Assembly (NCBI GenBank): GCA_947462335.1
Contig: OX381709.1
Span: 82,956,622 to 83,020,621, forward strand
From: Harmothoe impar
Taxonomy: Eukaryota; Annelida; Polychaeta; Phyllodocida; Polynoidae
DNA: 64,000 nt
Direction of reading: 5' to 3'
Part shown: positions 44,001 through 57,099 of the stretch, piece after piece
How positions within the stretch are numbered: the first letter of the stretch is position 1
How the letters are laid out: every line of letters starts with the position of its first letter
Notes under the pieces: generated by a model
The model's database searches: none
Seen by the model: the letters and a program-made list of their open reading frames with translations, nothing else
What the model was told of the DNA's origin: nothing
Made by a program: the position numbers and the translations under genes

Positions 44001-44815
44001 GTGAGATTAATTGCTACCTATGGCACCTACAATACAGTAGAGGTAGGGGGGAGTACTTAGTAGTAGTAGCACCATGCGATTACCGTAAATCCTCAGGTAT
44101 ATAGGTGCACGAGTTCCTCAGTCAATTAATTTCTGTAGGTGAAGCCGAGGGAAATAACCCTGTGTTTATTTCATGTTATTTTTTACAATATTTGTCAAAA
44201 TTCCATGTAATTGCTCTGAAATAGCTATCGTAAAACAGTATAAGCATCAAATTAGGTATCAATTTGAAGCTGCACGAGACTTTACAGGAGCAAAAGCTCA
44301 TAGATTGGAGGCTCTGTTGAAGAAGAACGCCTTCAGTGACATACAGGTTGCATGTTAGATCCCATCCCCTGCTGACATTACTTGTTGCACCCTGCACCAG
44401 CCGTGTCAGCTGTCACAAAGGCCACACACTGAGGTGCTATGCTGGTGATGTCACTCCTCCCTTTCAGCATTTGTCGCTCACCTCTCAGCGTCCCTCCAGT
44501 TCTCTGTGATGGATTTTAAAGTCACAATCCTCTTTATGAACCTGGCGATCTGTCAGTCAGCTGCTCTATCAAGGTCCCTTCTATTTTGTGCAATAGGGGT
44601 AAATGTTCGATTCTTGAGACATCGAAAGTGGAAGCTGTATTGCACGAGTAGGAAATATACAAAACTCCACGCCATTGACATACATGCACATCATACTTCA
44701 CAAAGTTTCAATGAGTGATGAATAATGTCTGTTTATGTTAATAAGTGGCCATGGATTATGGCTACTCCGTACCCCATGGGGGCACGGAATATGGAGCTCC
44801 TATAGCTTTAACGTA

Positions 44816-46697
44816 CACTCTAAGAACAGTGTGTTGTGGGAACATGCTTAAATTTGCAACACACTTTGAGATTTAACACACTTATGAATTGTAACACACT
44901 TTTTGTCAACTCACTTACCTGCTTACACACTTGTGGTCAGAGAGGTGTGTATCATATACAAAAGGGGGCAGCAGCAGTAAATGTCTATCATGCACCTATG
45001 CTACATTCTTACAGCCATATAGTAGCTGTCACAGTGGCTCAGTAGGCAAGTCTTTGGACTGAGAACTTAAAGATCCCTGGCTCAATTCCCAATGGGGCTC
45101 ACTGTCAAATGGATATGTTTATTTTCTAAGAAGGACCATAATATTTTAGCCCCCCCCTCAAGAAGGGTCAAATTTCTTTTCCACCTCAGGAGAGGTTGAA
45201 CTGTTTTACAACCCCCTCCCCAACCAATCCCCTCTACTACAATGAAAGATAAAACACATTTAATAGGGGTAAATTTGCAATGAGATACAAACAAAAACTG
45301 TATTATTTGAATCTCATTGAATGAGCAAACTCACTCAATCCATATTGGAAATAGATGGGTAGTTTTTTCTCTTTAACTATACACACATGTTCTTTGCGTA
45401 AACCAAATAACCATCACATGTATTTATCTTATTAGAGGTTCTGCAAGGCTGTAAAAGTAGGGCCTATTAATAGCTGATTAACTATTGTCTTTATAATAGA
45501 TATCAAGCCCTGCAAATTATGTTATTATTAGTCAGTGCATTGGCATCCCTCAATAAAGGCGGTCTTTGTATGGTCTAAGAACCACTTCCTGTCATAACAT
45601 ATTAATACCCAAGGTAAGTTATATAGCTTACTGGTAACTGGTAAGAAGTTGTGTGATCTTTGAGAATACTTTGTGTCTCCTCACTGTTGTGTGTTCTGGT
45701 ACCTATTTGAGGGGGGAATACACCATGATTGTACAAGGAGATTTGGTGGCCTAATGAGCAAGTCGCTGGACAAGTGTGTGAGAGGTCCTGGGTTCGATCC
45801 CCAGAGAAGACCTGGCACCAAATCTTCCCAAGTGAAACAAGTTGTCCTGACAAGAGTCGCGTCTGTAAGTGTCGGTAGACAGACTGTGGTGAACCTTCAG
45901 TGTCCTGGTCTCCCATGAGACTTGCACCGATCCGCTTCAACCCATAGAAGCATAATACACTTGCTACTGGTAAAGAGATAGCAGATATCAGTGTTGACGA
46001 AGGTGGTCCTAGCCGGGAAGGGAAAAGGCTGCAATGGACCACTGGAGACACTGAGAAAAGGTTGTGAGAGCAGCCATCCCACGCTATCTGACGGTGGTAC
46101 GGTCATGGCACATTGCGCTACAGTCACCAGTTGGTTATCAGGTGTGTCAGTTTCGCCAGGGTCAGAAGCTAGGATGTGTTCACAGTGGTTGACTAAGACT
46201 TGTTTACTGTCAATACAAACTCAGTTTTGATGTAATCTTCTATTCCCACTTTTATTGTGAGCGGTTCAATAAGCACTTTTCCTAGATATAAGAAGCCTTT
46301 AAAAGTGAGACACAGTATATGCACAGTATGAACATGAATAGCCCTAACAAGAAATTAAATAAATCTATACTAATTTAACTCTTAACCCATGTAGAAAGTA
46401 ATCATATTTAATATTGAGAAAAAAATATTTGTTAAGGGATTCGAACCTGCATGGACAGGACTCATGTGCCAGCACCTAGACAACTCAGCCACAGCACCTG
46501 ACATACTCTGTGAGGTGTAGAACAGCTATTTTAATCCCCACCTCCTCAATACCATGACTTTGTACATCAACACACTTTTTAGATTCAACACACTTTTGCC
46601 AAAAGTGTGTCGTGTGTTACCAAAAAAAGTGTGTTAAAAGTGGCTTCAGAAAAGTGTGTTGAAAAGTGTGTAAACGTAACACACTGTTTTTAGAGTG
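44816..46697. mobile_element. 1.88-kb TA-flanked element with CACTCTAARAACAGTGTG ends
   Basis: Inverted ends CACTCTAAGAACAGTGTG and CACACTGTTTTTAGAGTG are flanked by TA. Subterminal AACACACTTT repeats occur at least five times inside each end, pointing inward. The interior has no transposase but has picked up three tRNA-like segments. Non-autonomous. Confidence 0.75.
45740..46150 (+). repeat. tRNA-derived SINE-like segment
   Basis: A tRNA-like head (TGGCCTAATGAGCAAGTCGC with a B box GGTTCGATCCC) is followed by about 300 bp of unrelated body. Open frames across it, on both strands, are by-products. Other tRNA-like pieces lie at 45033-45100 (plus) and 46430-46500 (minus). Confidence 0.55.
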
Positions 46698-46699
46698 TA

Positions 46700-47630
46700 G
46701 AGAGGGCCATATCTACCATGTAATAAATACAGATTCTAATGCATCATAAACAAATACATGATACCAAATCTTTCATTGTACTTCTTAAAGTGGCATAATC
46801 ACCAAGCATATCCCACTGACAATTCTAGTACTGCTCTAGTCTACTATGTGGTTAAGTGCGAGTCGTGAGATTGCCCAAGAAATAGTCTTCTTGCATGTTC
46901 CATCCATCACGAAGAATTGCTTTTACAGTTCTAAGTAAAGGTTTTACATTTCAAGTCGCACCTGTGGCTCTTCAGATTTAAGATGTAACAATGGACAATG
47001 CTTTCAGCACTTGTTGCCGATGACAAAGTAGACCCAGCTCTCAGCGTCTGCCCAGCTGTAGATATGATGGATTGTACAGTCCGCCTCCACGTCAGCTGCT
47101 CATTGTCATCCCCCAGTCCCTGCTGCATGCCTACAGTGGTATTCATCTCCCTTTTATTCAGCGCACGAGGGGTAAATGCTCCTCTAAATATGTCTTTTGC
47201 ACAGCAAAAAATGAAGATGATGAAATCGCCTGGCGGACAAACACCTAGCTGATAAAACCACTTCATATTAATTAACAGAGACTTTGAAAATATCTTATTG
47301 GTCTGCCAGGCGAGTTTATTCATCTTTTTCTTTCTTGAATTGAGATAAAAAGCATACTTTATATATACATTTCAGTTAAAAAAGAGGAAAAATAGTGGGG
47401 AAAAAGCTCCCTCAGCATATTTTTCAGCGATTGATGTTGAGAAACCAGCGTTTTTGTTGCGTGGCCTTAAAGCCCAGGGGACAGTTGCCATCATGGTATA
47501 CAGCTATGGCCATCTGCCTCCACCATCTGCCTGCAGTACTCCATTCAGGCAATAGTGCCATCAGTTATGCTGTCTGTGCAGCACAGGTGCACTGATACTC
47601 TGTGTGCTGTGGGGCTTAGTCACTAGTAGC
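46700..47630. other. Intergenic DNA with an unassigned repeat pair
   Basis: The block around 47094-47190 (AGCTGCT, then GAGGGGTAAATGCTC) resembles 44560-44610 (AATAGGGGTAAATGTTC). The minus-strand frame at 46931-47323 is open, but I see no supporting splice sites. Nothing else recognised. Confidence 0.3.
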
Positions 47631-47634
47631 TACC

Positions 47635-47930
47635 CGCGGCTAGTAATTGGGATATTTGTCAGAATGAGGAACTGATATTCAAAAATGACCTAGGCAGAAA
47701 TAAAATTTGGCTAATGCCTAACTCAATGAGCTGATGAGGCTTGTCCTAACACTCATGAAATTGAGCAGACCAAGGTGGGTTGGTCAATATCAACCAACCT
47801 GCCAGTATTAACTAACCTAAATTGGTCGAAAAGGGAGCCAAAAATGACTCACTAGGTAAATCACTAGTGACTGAGTTGTCAGCCAGTATACTGACTATGG
47901 TTAGAGTTTCCGTGTAAAGCACCCAGGTAT
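47635..47930 (-). mobile_element. CACTGATATT-family copy, reverse orientation
   Basis: GGTGGGTTGGTCAATATC and GGAGCCAAAAATGACTC are the complements of blocks in 42979-43337. Termini decayed. Confidence 0.5.
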
Positions 47931-48097
47931 CATGCCAACAGACAGTTACTTAGGGCATAGGGCCAGACTGTATACAGATATGCATAGTGCAGAGGTGTAT
48001 CTAGTATGTAGCCACATATACTCATTCTAAAAGTAAAACAATATAGACTGTACATCTTTTCTGGACAACTATATGGACTATAAAATAGATTAATTTA

Positions 48098-48325
48098 CCA
48101 TTTAAGGACTCTTTTATGTCCTTGGCACTCATGATGAATGAATACATTCCTGGAGAGTAACTCACCAGTGCTGCATTCAAGCATTATGCCGACCCTACAG
48201 GGTTGAGACACTGCTGAAGGCTTGGCATGATGCACCAATGCAGTACTGGCGAGTTACTTGCTTAGGCTGCATTGGTGCATCATGACCGCAAATATCGCTT
48301 TTAGCGACATGTCATTCTTAATGGG
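48098..48325. mobile_element. TTAA-target MITE copy (228 bp)
   Basis: CCATTTAAGGACTC at the left and CTTAATGGG|TTAA at the right. Inner GAGTAACTCACCAGTGCTGC is mirrored by GCGAGTTACTTGC. Confidence 0.65.
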
Positions 48326-48329
48326 TTAA

Positions 48330-49530
48330 AACAGATGTAATACAGGATGTGTACAGGATCAGCAGTTACTCCTCTATTCATCATTGTGTGCACTGTTATA
48401 GACAGAGCACGCCTATCCCTTATGGTTTTATGGAGGTTTTAATCAGTAGGTGCAAGCTTTCCACCATACGTTCAATGATGAATGTATGGAGGTTTAAGCA
48501 GTGGAAATACAAGCCTCCTGTCATACACTTCAATGACAAATGTAACAATACCCAGCGTTAGATAGATACTCTGGATTAAAAAGTAATGTTTTTATTAAAA
48601 GGAAAAACAATACTTTATTGATTATGATACATCAATGCACATACTCGGCCACCAGCTGTCTATAGTACCTCTATCATCGATCTTCCTGTCTGGTCTAGCT
48701 TTTGACTGATGAATAAAATGAAGTTTGTAAGTGGATATCATAAAATATGTACAACAGTAATATCAATAGATCCATTCACCATTCAACACTTTTAACTAAT
48801 AAATGTACTTGCTCATGGAGCGTGTGGTCCCATAGATCTCTACCATGCTAAAGTTTACAATAGAAAATTGAATACAATATAAACACGCCCTTGTAATATT
48901 TTCATTGCCTTGTGATACAATCTTTTTTTCTGAATGGCCTTTCCAAAACATCAAGCCCCGGGCATCATCACCCCAGCACCATAGATTCAGTACATACCAA
49001 TGTTTCTTCATGTAGATGAGTGTTATTGTAGGTACAACACATGGATGTGTTTCTATCATCTCAGCTATGTCTGCCCATCACACCTGGGCTATATGTAGAG
49101 AATGCTTGTATCTACACGAATATCTGATCACCGACGTCCACTCGGAAGAATCTACTTCCATGTACATAAGTCATAAAGGAGATGATTGGCCTATGGATAG
49201 AGCCCAGTGAACGGTGATCATAAGTACATTGTCGGTAACATCCATGTCCATTCATGACTGGTCCTGTCATGTATTGCTATAGGTTAGGTAGGTTTTTTTC
49301 TTTTTTCGTTTCAATGAGCTCTAAACGAGACTCATTTATTACAAAGTATTACATTTGACAAGCAAATGTGATCTGTTTGTCAAATGTAATAATGTTGAAA
49401 CATTTTTGTGATCTACATTATCAAAATGACATATATAGATCTGTACACGAGGACTTTTGTGTGTAATCAGGCAATATGCATTACACATGTAGCATCAATA
49501 ATGAAAAGACAAACACTGTCACAGCTGCAC
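48330..49530. other. Intergenic DNA, nothing recognised
   Basis: Short frames only. An inverted pair ACATTTGACAAGCA / TTTGTCAAATGT at about 49350-49390 forms a small hairpin. Confidence 0.35.
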
Positions 49531-49539
49531 TGGAAATTG

Positions 49540-49870
49540 CAGTCCATGAATGATGACATTTAAGCAGACTTTGTATTGCTAAAAGCCACTCTTTAATCAG
49601 CTTTGAGTTAAGTAAATGACACAGAAAAATTTACAAGTGGGTTAGCTCTTTTGTATTCTACTTACATTCAATATTATGTGCATTGGACGAATGTTTGTAT
49701 TTAAGTAATTTAGATATGCTATAAATGAGGATTTTAACTACATTCATTTCCAGTGAATGCCACTCAAAGCCACTTAGATACCATCATGATCTTTCCCTGA
49801 CATTTGTACATGGCATTAATGAACTTAAGCCACTTAAACTAAAAGCATCTTGAATTTCTTTAAATTCGTG
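49540..49870. repeat. Two partial TTAAGC-rich MITE copies
   Basis: GACATTTAAGCAGACTTTG with AAAAGCCACTCTTTAATC, then TTCCAGTGAATGCCACTC and ATTAATGAACTTAAGCCAC. Confidence 0.45.
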
Positions 49871-50070
49871 GTGTTGTGGCATTACTTTTCATGGTCCTAA
49901 ATCTTAGTTTCTTACATTATAAAATATTTATTCAACTACTTTGAGTTCATGGAACTAATGGAATAAGTAGATTAAAAGCAAAGTTCAGAGACTGTTTGCA
50001 TAGGGAAAATCAACAGACTGCATCAAATTCCCAGCTCCATTTCAGGTCTTTTGAAATGCAAAGCACTCTT

Positions 50071-50178
50071 CCCAGTGGGCACAAAATTCAGTCCAACGTT
50101 GAATCAACATTGTATCAACATTTAATCAACATTGACAACCATTTATCAAGGTTGATTCAATGTTCTGTGCCCACTGGG
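50071..50178. mobile_element. 108-bp CCCAGTGGGCAC foldback MITE
   Basis: Ends CCCAGTGGGCACA and TGTGCCCACTGGG, flanked by TT/TT. The interior is repeated TTGAATCAACATTG. It shares CCCAG ends and a 2-bp target with the larger elements in this window. Confidence 0.8.
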
Positions 50179-50599
50179 TTATTTCTCGCACATAACCTTA
50201 TGAATATGCCTCAACCCAAAAAAAGGTCACTCATCTTTGCAGTTTTGTACTTTAGAATATGTTCTGTCAGTCTACAAGATGATGTTGATCTTGGAGATAT
50301 CAGCAATAATTAGCTTTAAAAAAGAAATTTTAAGTTTTATTTGGTTAAAGAAATATAGCAGCCGTCCTATATGAACTGTTGGTAAGGGTGCAATATGAAT
50401 GAACATAATAATGAGTACAGTATTCCCAAGATGATCCATGCCAAACAATAAAGTTCATTGACATATGATTTGCAAGTAGTCCTTCCAGTATGTTTATAAT
50501 AGTTGGAAAATATATAATAACTATGTATTAATGAGAAACTGCCGCGACAGAGCATGCACTACATCTACCACACCCAATATGTTTCCTTCGGCCCTCTGC

Positions 50600-50800
50600 C
50601 ATCTTCCCCCTACATCCTAAGCCTCTTTCAGTGATATCGGAGCTTGGTGCCTAATCTACCATATCAATTTATAAATGGGCGGACACCGACGATTTCCTGG
50701 CTATGACAGCCCAGTGTAATGGCCTGCCATGTTCACCACATGTCTTTTGGAAGGTCTGTCATCAATTCATCAGTTCATGCGGCATTGTTTGGAAATCTGA
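50600..50800 (+). repeat. Long dispersed repeat family, 5' fragment
   Basis: ATATCGGAGCTTGGTGCCTA and GATTTCCTGGCTATGACAGC match 51271, 55973 and 58862 onwards. Confidence 0.55.
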
Positions 50801-51868
50801 TATTAAGGATGTTATCTACTACACTACTATTCTTTATGAATAGAACAGCACTTGTAGAATAGGGTGATAATGGTGCAAACCTAAACTGAAAGTCTTTCAG
50901 GTCTTCAAACTGAAAATACTAAAATATAGAGCCTTATGCTGCCATTGTGTTGATCCAAGGTCAATGTTATTCATGTTAGATTCCAGTTATGTTAAAGTAG
51001 TGACATCAGCGTCATGTGTAGTGACAATATTTTACTGTCCATGATCAGGGATAGAGTTTAAATGATATTGTAGTGTTATTATCATTTTGGATTGATATAA
51101 AGGCAGTGGTGTCTTAACGTCAGTGAGAGCGATTTTGGGGTAACAGGGACTCCTAGACACATGGCTGGGCTGTGCCCTCATGATGCCTTCATGGTTTTAT
51201 TTGTAGTATCAAAGAGATTACACAAAATTGTTAAATAGTAGCATTATGTTTACCAGACCACTTTGGTGATGCTGGAGCTTGGTGCCCTCTCTACCATATT
51301 GATTCATGTATGGCCTGATGATGATTTCCTAATCATCATAGCTCATTGTAATGAGCTGCCATGCTCAACACATATCTATTTCAAGGCCTGTCACTTATAA
51401 ATCTTTTCTGAGCAGCATTTATGCTTTGATGTGGTCTGCCCTTTGGAGTCATCATGTATTAATGCAGTCTTTGCAAATTTATCATCCACGGCTGCATTCA
51501 TGCTTAATGCTCGCCACCTGGGATTGAAACTTTCTTCATGGTCTGCTGATCCACCAAATGTGTCACTGTGTATCAACATGCAGTACGGGACAACAGTCAC
51601 AGTCTGCACCCACCCCATTGACCCTCTCATACTCTCATCATACCCCTCCATATCTGCCAATTCTCACCCTATTCATCATACAACTAGGCACTTCCACTAT
51701 ATGTAAACAGTCAGTGCAGTACAGATCAACAAACACCTCTACTGTCTTCCCTGACCTTTCCATACTCTAGTCTGTATCCATACTGTACCATACTATTCCT
51801 CTCATAACCTGGCTTTTCCACCAGATACAAACAGTCTAGCAGAGTCATCCTCTCCCCATCTCTCCCTC

Positions 51869-53973
51869 CCCAGCTAGCAAAACTTGTATGAATCACGTTA
51901 TCTCTACGTCTTTTCTCAACAGATATTTACTACACTTGGTTACGTCAGAAAGTGGCGCCCATTACATACTATGTGCAAATCTTTAAGACGTGCTTTTGAC
52001 TATGTAATATCCATGTAAAAAAATCATGTGTATCTTACATAAATAAGTTACATGATGTAGACATCATCATCAATTATATATATATGATATATATACACAA
52101 TGTAATTTAGATGGTCATGGGTGACATTAATCTGATCTCAGCATAATTTTGTTTTTGAAATAAATCCCTACGTATCGTATACACAGACAGCATAATTATG
52201 TTAAAAACATGTAAAACCAAAACATTATTTGCACCTAATTTCTCTGTGTGTGGCACTCCATCAGAAGCAAGTAACATCCAGGCAATCAACATAATCAAGG
52301 GTTTCTTGCCTGTAGACATCACCAATAGTCCTACAGAGACTTAGCACATTGATCCTAGCAAATTGGCCAAGATGTGATGCCAGCTCATGGTCAGTATTTT
52401 CATTTGAATAGTTGTAGCAACCAAAGAAAAGGTGTGCTCATACTAATCTCCTGGTTTTCCCTTAAGGTGGGTCGATCCCATTGAATCAATGTGTTCAGAA
52501 TTTCACAATTTTTCTTCTGTGGCAACCCTAAATCATTTGAAAATGGAAAATGAAAAGAAAAATAGGGGGTCCCGAGCTACTTTTTAAGATATGGAATTTT
52601 GAAAAAAAAAAGTTTTTTAAATTTTACATGAAAAAAACGAAAATAATGTAAAAATTCCTATGATTTTATTTTCTCTCAACCAATAACTACAGAATTCTGA
52701 AACATCATAAAATGAATGCAAGGATATAAACCTTTATTCTAAAAATAGTTTTAGAATTTTATCACTTTTCTTTTTGAGGAAAAAATATCATCTTTTGGAG
52801 AGGAGTAGGAATAAATTGTCATTATCTCGGAACATAATCAAAGAAATATAGTAGTAAAAATGTTCAGATTTTTCTCAAACTTTCCAAAAAGATTGCTTGG
52901 ATCATTTTCCAATAAATAAGATTAATTTTGATATGGGGTCCCGTGCATAATTTGAGGGTTTTGGCCCATTGAAGTAAAAAAGTAATGCAAAAATGGACTA
53001 AATCAAATCTTTGGAGCATTGCATTGTGGGTATATTCCAACAACCTGCATATAAAATGATCTCATCATGTAGCCTTGGATATATTCAAGTAATTTTTTCA
53101 CTATTATGGTCTTTCAAATGCCTTTGATTACTTCATAAATGAAAGCTACTGAAAAATGGTATAAGATGCCTAAAATTATTATATCAAAATATAAAGTGCT
53201 GTAAAATGGTCAATTTTGCTCAAAATCGCCCCCCAAAAGATTTGAGTGTAGAAAACTATTGTGAGCATACACCTACCAAAAATGGCATAATTCGGACCAA
53301 TTTAAGCAATATGCGCAAAATGATGTGCAGTAGTCCATTCTGCAATGGCCGCGACCCACCTTAAACAATCATTCTACAGGAACAAAAATGACATATCATA
53401 CATTGCAGACAAAAGTTGGTCAAATTTCGTCTTCTTTGGAAATTCTCTGTGTTAAACAAATACTCATTTATGGTCAAAGTATTGCCAATGTAGATTGGAT
53501 TCTATCGATATTGATTGAGGGAGACATCTTGTGTTAAAAGAGTGAACCACTTGAAAGGTAAAGTACAGATGTGTTATAGACGTCAAAATCTGTCCAGATA
53601 AGGATGTACTACATGTATAAAGTATAAGTAATATTGATGTCAAATCTATCACATCATTTTAGTATGCACCTCAAGTCATGAATTTGACACCAATGTTTTA
53701 TGTGTATAGTTTCTCCAAAAAAAGATGTAATATTCTGATCAAGATTTTACCACTCATTATGTCAAATAGTAACCACATTCAAATGTATGGATGATATCAA
53801 ATGATAATGTCTTTTTCACATGGCCATTTAGATGCAAATAATACGTAAGTTTCCTGTCAAACTACTATGTGAATTGATTTACTCCCTCAAGATGTAATTA
53901 TGGGGTCATTTTTACGTATCAACGTGAATATGACCAGTAAAAGACATACTTTTTACATAAGGTGCTAGCTGGG
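51869..53973 (-). mobile_element. CCCAGCTAGC element, copy 5, with an internal insertion
   Basis: Flanked by TC/TC. Without the inserted 52466-53360 and one TTAA it would be about 1.2 kb and co-linear with copies 3, 4 and 6. It carries GTTTTTGAAATAAATCCCTA, shared only with copy 6, so these two are closest relatives. Confidence 0.8.
52466..53360. mobile_element. 895-bp TTAA element inside copy 5
   Basis: Ends GGTGGGTCG and CGACCCACC, with TTAA at 52462-52465 and 53361-53364. Sister copies read CTCCCTTAAACAATCATTC at this place, confirming the empty site. AT-rich and with no transposase. TTAA duplication points to a piggyBac- or Kolobok-type source (inference). Confidence 0.85.
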
Positions 53974-54776
53974 TCTGTGCTTCCATCTGTCACACACTAC
54001 AGCTCTGCACCTCTTATCCCTTAATGCCTTTACCTTTTGACCACTCTTATTGCCCAGATCCCCTCTTTACCTCCTGGACCCACACCTCCCCATCCACTCT
54101 GTCCCCGTCCCTCTGCCCCCTTGGGTCCTATTGGTAAGAGCCCCTGGTTAATGGCATCATACAGCTTGATAGCAGAACAGATCCTCAATCAGAGCCTGAG
54201 AACTTCATCAAAGCCCCCAGCTACCCATCTTGGAGTACGAGAATTAGACTGGGCTAGTATGTATGTGTCTAGGGACATATCTAGTCCAGCTTATCCTATA
54301 ACGGTAAACCATCCACGGGGTTCTGATCAGCCAAATTGTAATATTGTGGTTAATTGGTTTCTACAGTACCTGCAGTACACTCTAGGGATAACAATGTCAT
54401 AAAGTGTTTCAGGGTCATTGTCAAGGTTACCCAGCTTTGGGATCTCCAATGTACCATAAACAAAAGTCACGTTTTACTGCTGACTATAAACCCAATTGTA
54501 AGTGTTTTTTGTTTATTGGGTATAAACCCTACAGTAAGCAGTACAATCTACATCCTCAGCAGCCAATGGAGATGAACCGAAGGTGAATGAGTGACTACAG
54601 CAGAAAGCAGTGTAATATATAATGGATGAAAGAGACTGGTACGTTATGAGACTGTCGTATCACAATCACAGCAGTAGTTGTCATAACAAAGACATAGAGG
54701 GAGCTGCAGTCTGCTGTGATTCATGACAAAAATCTTTCTGTTATGAATGTTAGACAGATTTGTCCTCACCCATTAA

Positions 54777-54860
54777 CCCTTTACAGATAGTATAATGCCT
54801 TAATGCATCATGCCCTTGGTTATCGTATTACATGAATGCAGACCCAACAGGGTTCTGGTA
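54777..54860. repeat. TTAA-type MITE, left part only
   Basis: TTAA|CCCTTTACAG, then TGCCTTAATGCATCATGCCC. The copy breaks off after GACCCAACAGGGTT. Confidence 0.5.
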
Positions 54861-54899
54861 GCCTATTCCCAGCAGCACTCGTTCAGCACTTATAGCACA

Positions 54900-55965
54900 T
54901 GACAAGGCAGAAGCATCTCACCTGCCTGCAGTCCGTTTCATGCCTTCTTTTATTTGTTGAAGTTGGGGCTGTATTTCATCAATCATCTAGCTATGAACAA
55001 CTTCATGTCACTGGTCAGTGCCCTGCCCAAGCTAGCCTATTTAAATATCACGCAATGGCTTGCAGTGGTTTGTACATAGCTACTGAGAGACCTTCATGGT
55101 ACATGTATATATATGGAAATAGCTAACACATATGTTTTTCTGGAAGAAAGGAAGTAGGCAGCTACCCATTTGGCACATACACGAATATGCCATTTCAACT
55201 GGAAGTATTTCAAACCTTTCAATCCACATCAATAAAGCATGCACTTTGTGAACATCCCAACAAATTCCTGTGTCCCTGGGAGGATTCATAAAGCCTATAA
55301 TATATATCCCACACCTTCTTCTAGAGAATAACCTCAAAGATAGATTGTAAGGTCTTTTTTAATCCAGTCATTGTAGTAATTAAAGCCTTTTTAATGACCT
55401 AGAGTTCCGGTTAAATTTTCTTCCCAAACTCGAGGTTTGCTTATCAGAGAGGTTTTACGGTAGAAGATAGAAGCTACCATGTTGAGCTGACATTGGATAA
55501 CTGCTGCTGGACTATATCCGTAAATCAGCCTCCCTAAACCATTTAGAGGTGCTATTAAAGCATATTTCACAATGGTCATAAAAATGGTGGCTAATGGAGA
55601 TAAGTGGTGTCTAACCCTGAAGTGCAGCACACCCCTGGGTACTGTGGTAATTTATCCTGTCAGGGACGTGAGTAGTTTTAATATTGAGTCGACTCTGTGT
55701 GGGCGTTATGTTCTGCCCAAGACAAAAACACAACACCAATTACCGGTGAGAATTGACTCGTGGGTTTTTGTGTCAGCTCGTTTAATCCATCGTGCAGCTT
55801 TTTTGGTAATTTGTTTTTATAGGTTTCCTTTTGGTGTGGGAGGAATTTCTTTTCCATTTACTGAAGCCTGGCCCCTGCTAGTCCCCAGGGGATGACATTA
55901 TAGTGTGGTTGCTGGTGTGGTAAGTAATATTATATTGGAAACGGATATTTTGTAAAAAGTGTTTT
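54900..55965. other. Intergenic DNA, nothing firm
   Basis: The plus frame at 55572-55895 (107 codons) has no recognised domain and no splice context. Not called as a gene. Confidence 0.35.
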
Positions 55966-55969
55966 TGTT

Positions 55970-57060
55970 GAAATCGGAGCTTGCTGCTGAATCTACTGTA
56001 TTGATGTATGGATGGACTAACTATTTCCTGGCTATCGTAGCTCACTGTAATGACCTGCTGTGTTAAACACTTAAACGCTAGTCACATATTTATTTGAAGG
56101 CTTTCCATTTATCCCATAGTTAGTCCATACTCTCATTAACCAGCATGTCTGCCTTATTTAGTTATTTGTAGCATCTGCTATGGAAGTCTTTGCACCAAGA
56201 CCAGCTCAATGGTACGGTATGCCTTAATTTCATGTATAGAGGCCCGGTGGATGGTAGCCATTATGACATTCACCCAAATACCACTTTCATAGCCGTCATT
56301 TCCTCCTTACCTCCTACACCCACATCTCCCCTCGCACTCTGTCCCCATCTCTCTGCCCCTTGGGTCCAATTGGTACAAGCCCCTGGTTAATAGCATCATA
56401 TAGGTTGATAGCTGAAGGATCCCCCAATCAGAAGCTCAGTGCTTCCTGAATGCACTCCGGCACACATCTGGCAGTATGAGAATAGGACTGCTCCCAGATA
56501 ATGTGTGTCTAGAGACATCTTAAGTCCAGATTTATCTATCACAGGCTGGGCCTCAATACTAGTATCTACCATCCACGTGGCTCTGATCAGCTAAATCCTA
56601 TAGTAATATGTGTCTAGAGACATCTTAAGTCAAGATTTATCTATCACGGGTTAGGCCTTAATACTAATATCTACCATCAATGTGGCTCTGATCAGCCCAA
56701 GCCTATAGTAAGTATACGTCTCAATCTACCATATAGGTCCCTGAGTACGGTGGACAGGTGAACAGGTCATACAGCTGGCCCTACCCACCTCTGTAATGGA
56801 TGAATAATGAAGATGGTTCTCCCGAGATCACCGTCCACATGGGGTTAATTGGATTCGGCAGTGCCAACGGTAGCATAGAGGTAGACTCCGGGGTTAACAA
56901 TATCCGTAAAGTGCCAAGGTTGACCACCTTTGGGGCTCCTATACATATGCATTAGCATCAACGTAACGTGTTTGGCAGGGCTTTAATTCCAAGATGCCAT
57001 TTTAGTGCTTCAGGTGCATTTAAGATCCCTGTAGCCCTGGAGCTTATATAAGACTGCCAC
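55970..57060 (+). repeat. Long dispersed repeat family, most complete copy
   Basis: Runs from AAATCGGAGCTTGCTGCTGA through CTCTGTCCCCATCTCTCTGC and AAGCCCCTGGTTAATAGC to beyond 56560. A short internal duplication (ATCTACCATCCACGTGGCTC / ATCTACCATCAATGTGGCTC) lies at 56560-56700. No coding frame. Confidence 0.55.
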
Positions 57061-57099
57061 CTTTTTTTAACTGGCACTCTGTCGTGATTGTACAGTATT

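Larger units (their letters stand above)
51271..54600 (+). repeat. Long dispersed repeat copy carrying nested insertions
   Basis: The left part (51271-51868) starts GCTGGAGCTTGGTGCC and the right part (53974-54600) continues with CACCTCCCCATCCACTCTGT and GAGCCCCTGGTTAATGGC. Between them is CCCAGCTAGC copy 5, which itself holds a TTAA element. Confidence 0.6.

Noticed and set aside
45602..46051. 149-codon minus-strand frame
   Set aside because: It reads through the tRNA-derived segment (GDRTQDLSHT is a translated B box region), a common SINE artefact.
55572..55895. 107-codon plus-strand frame as a gene
   Set aside because: No recognised domain or splice context, and a similar-length frame is open on the opposite strand; insufficient support.
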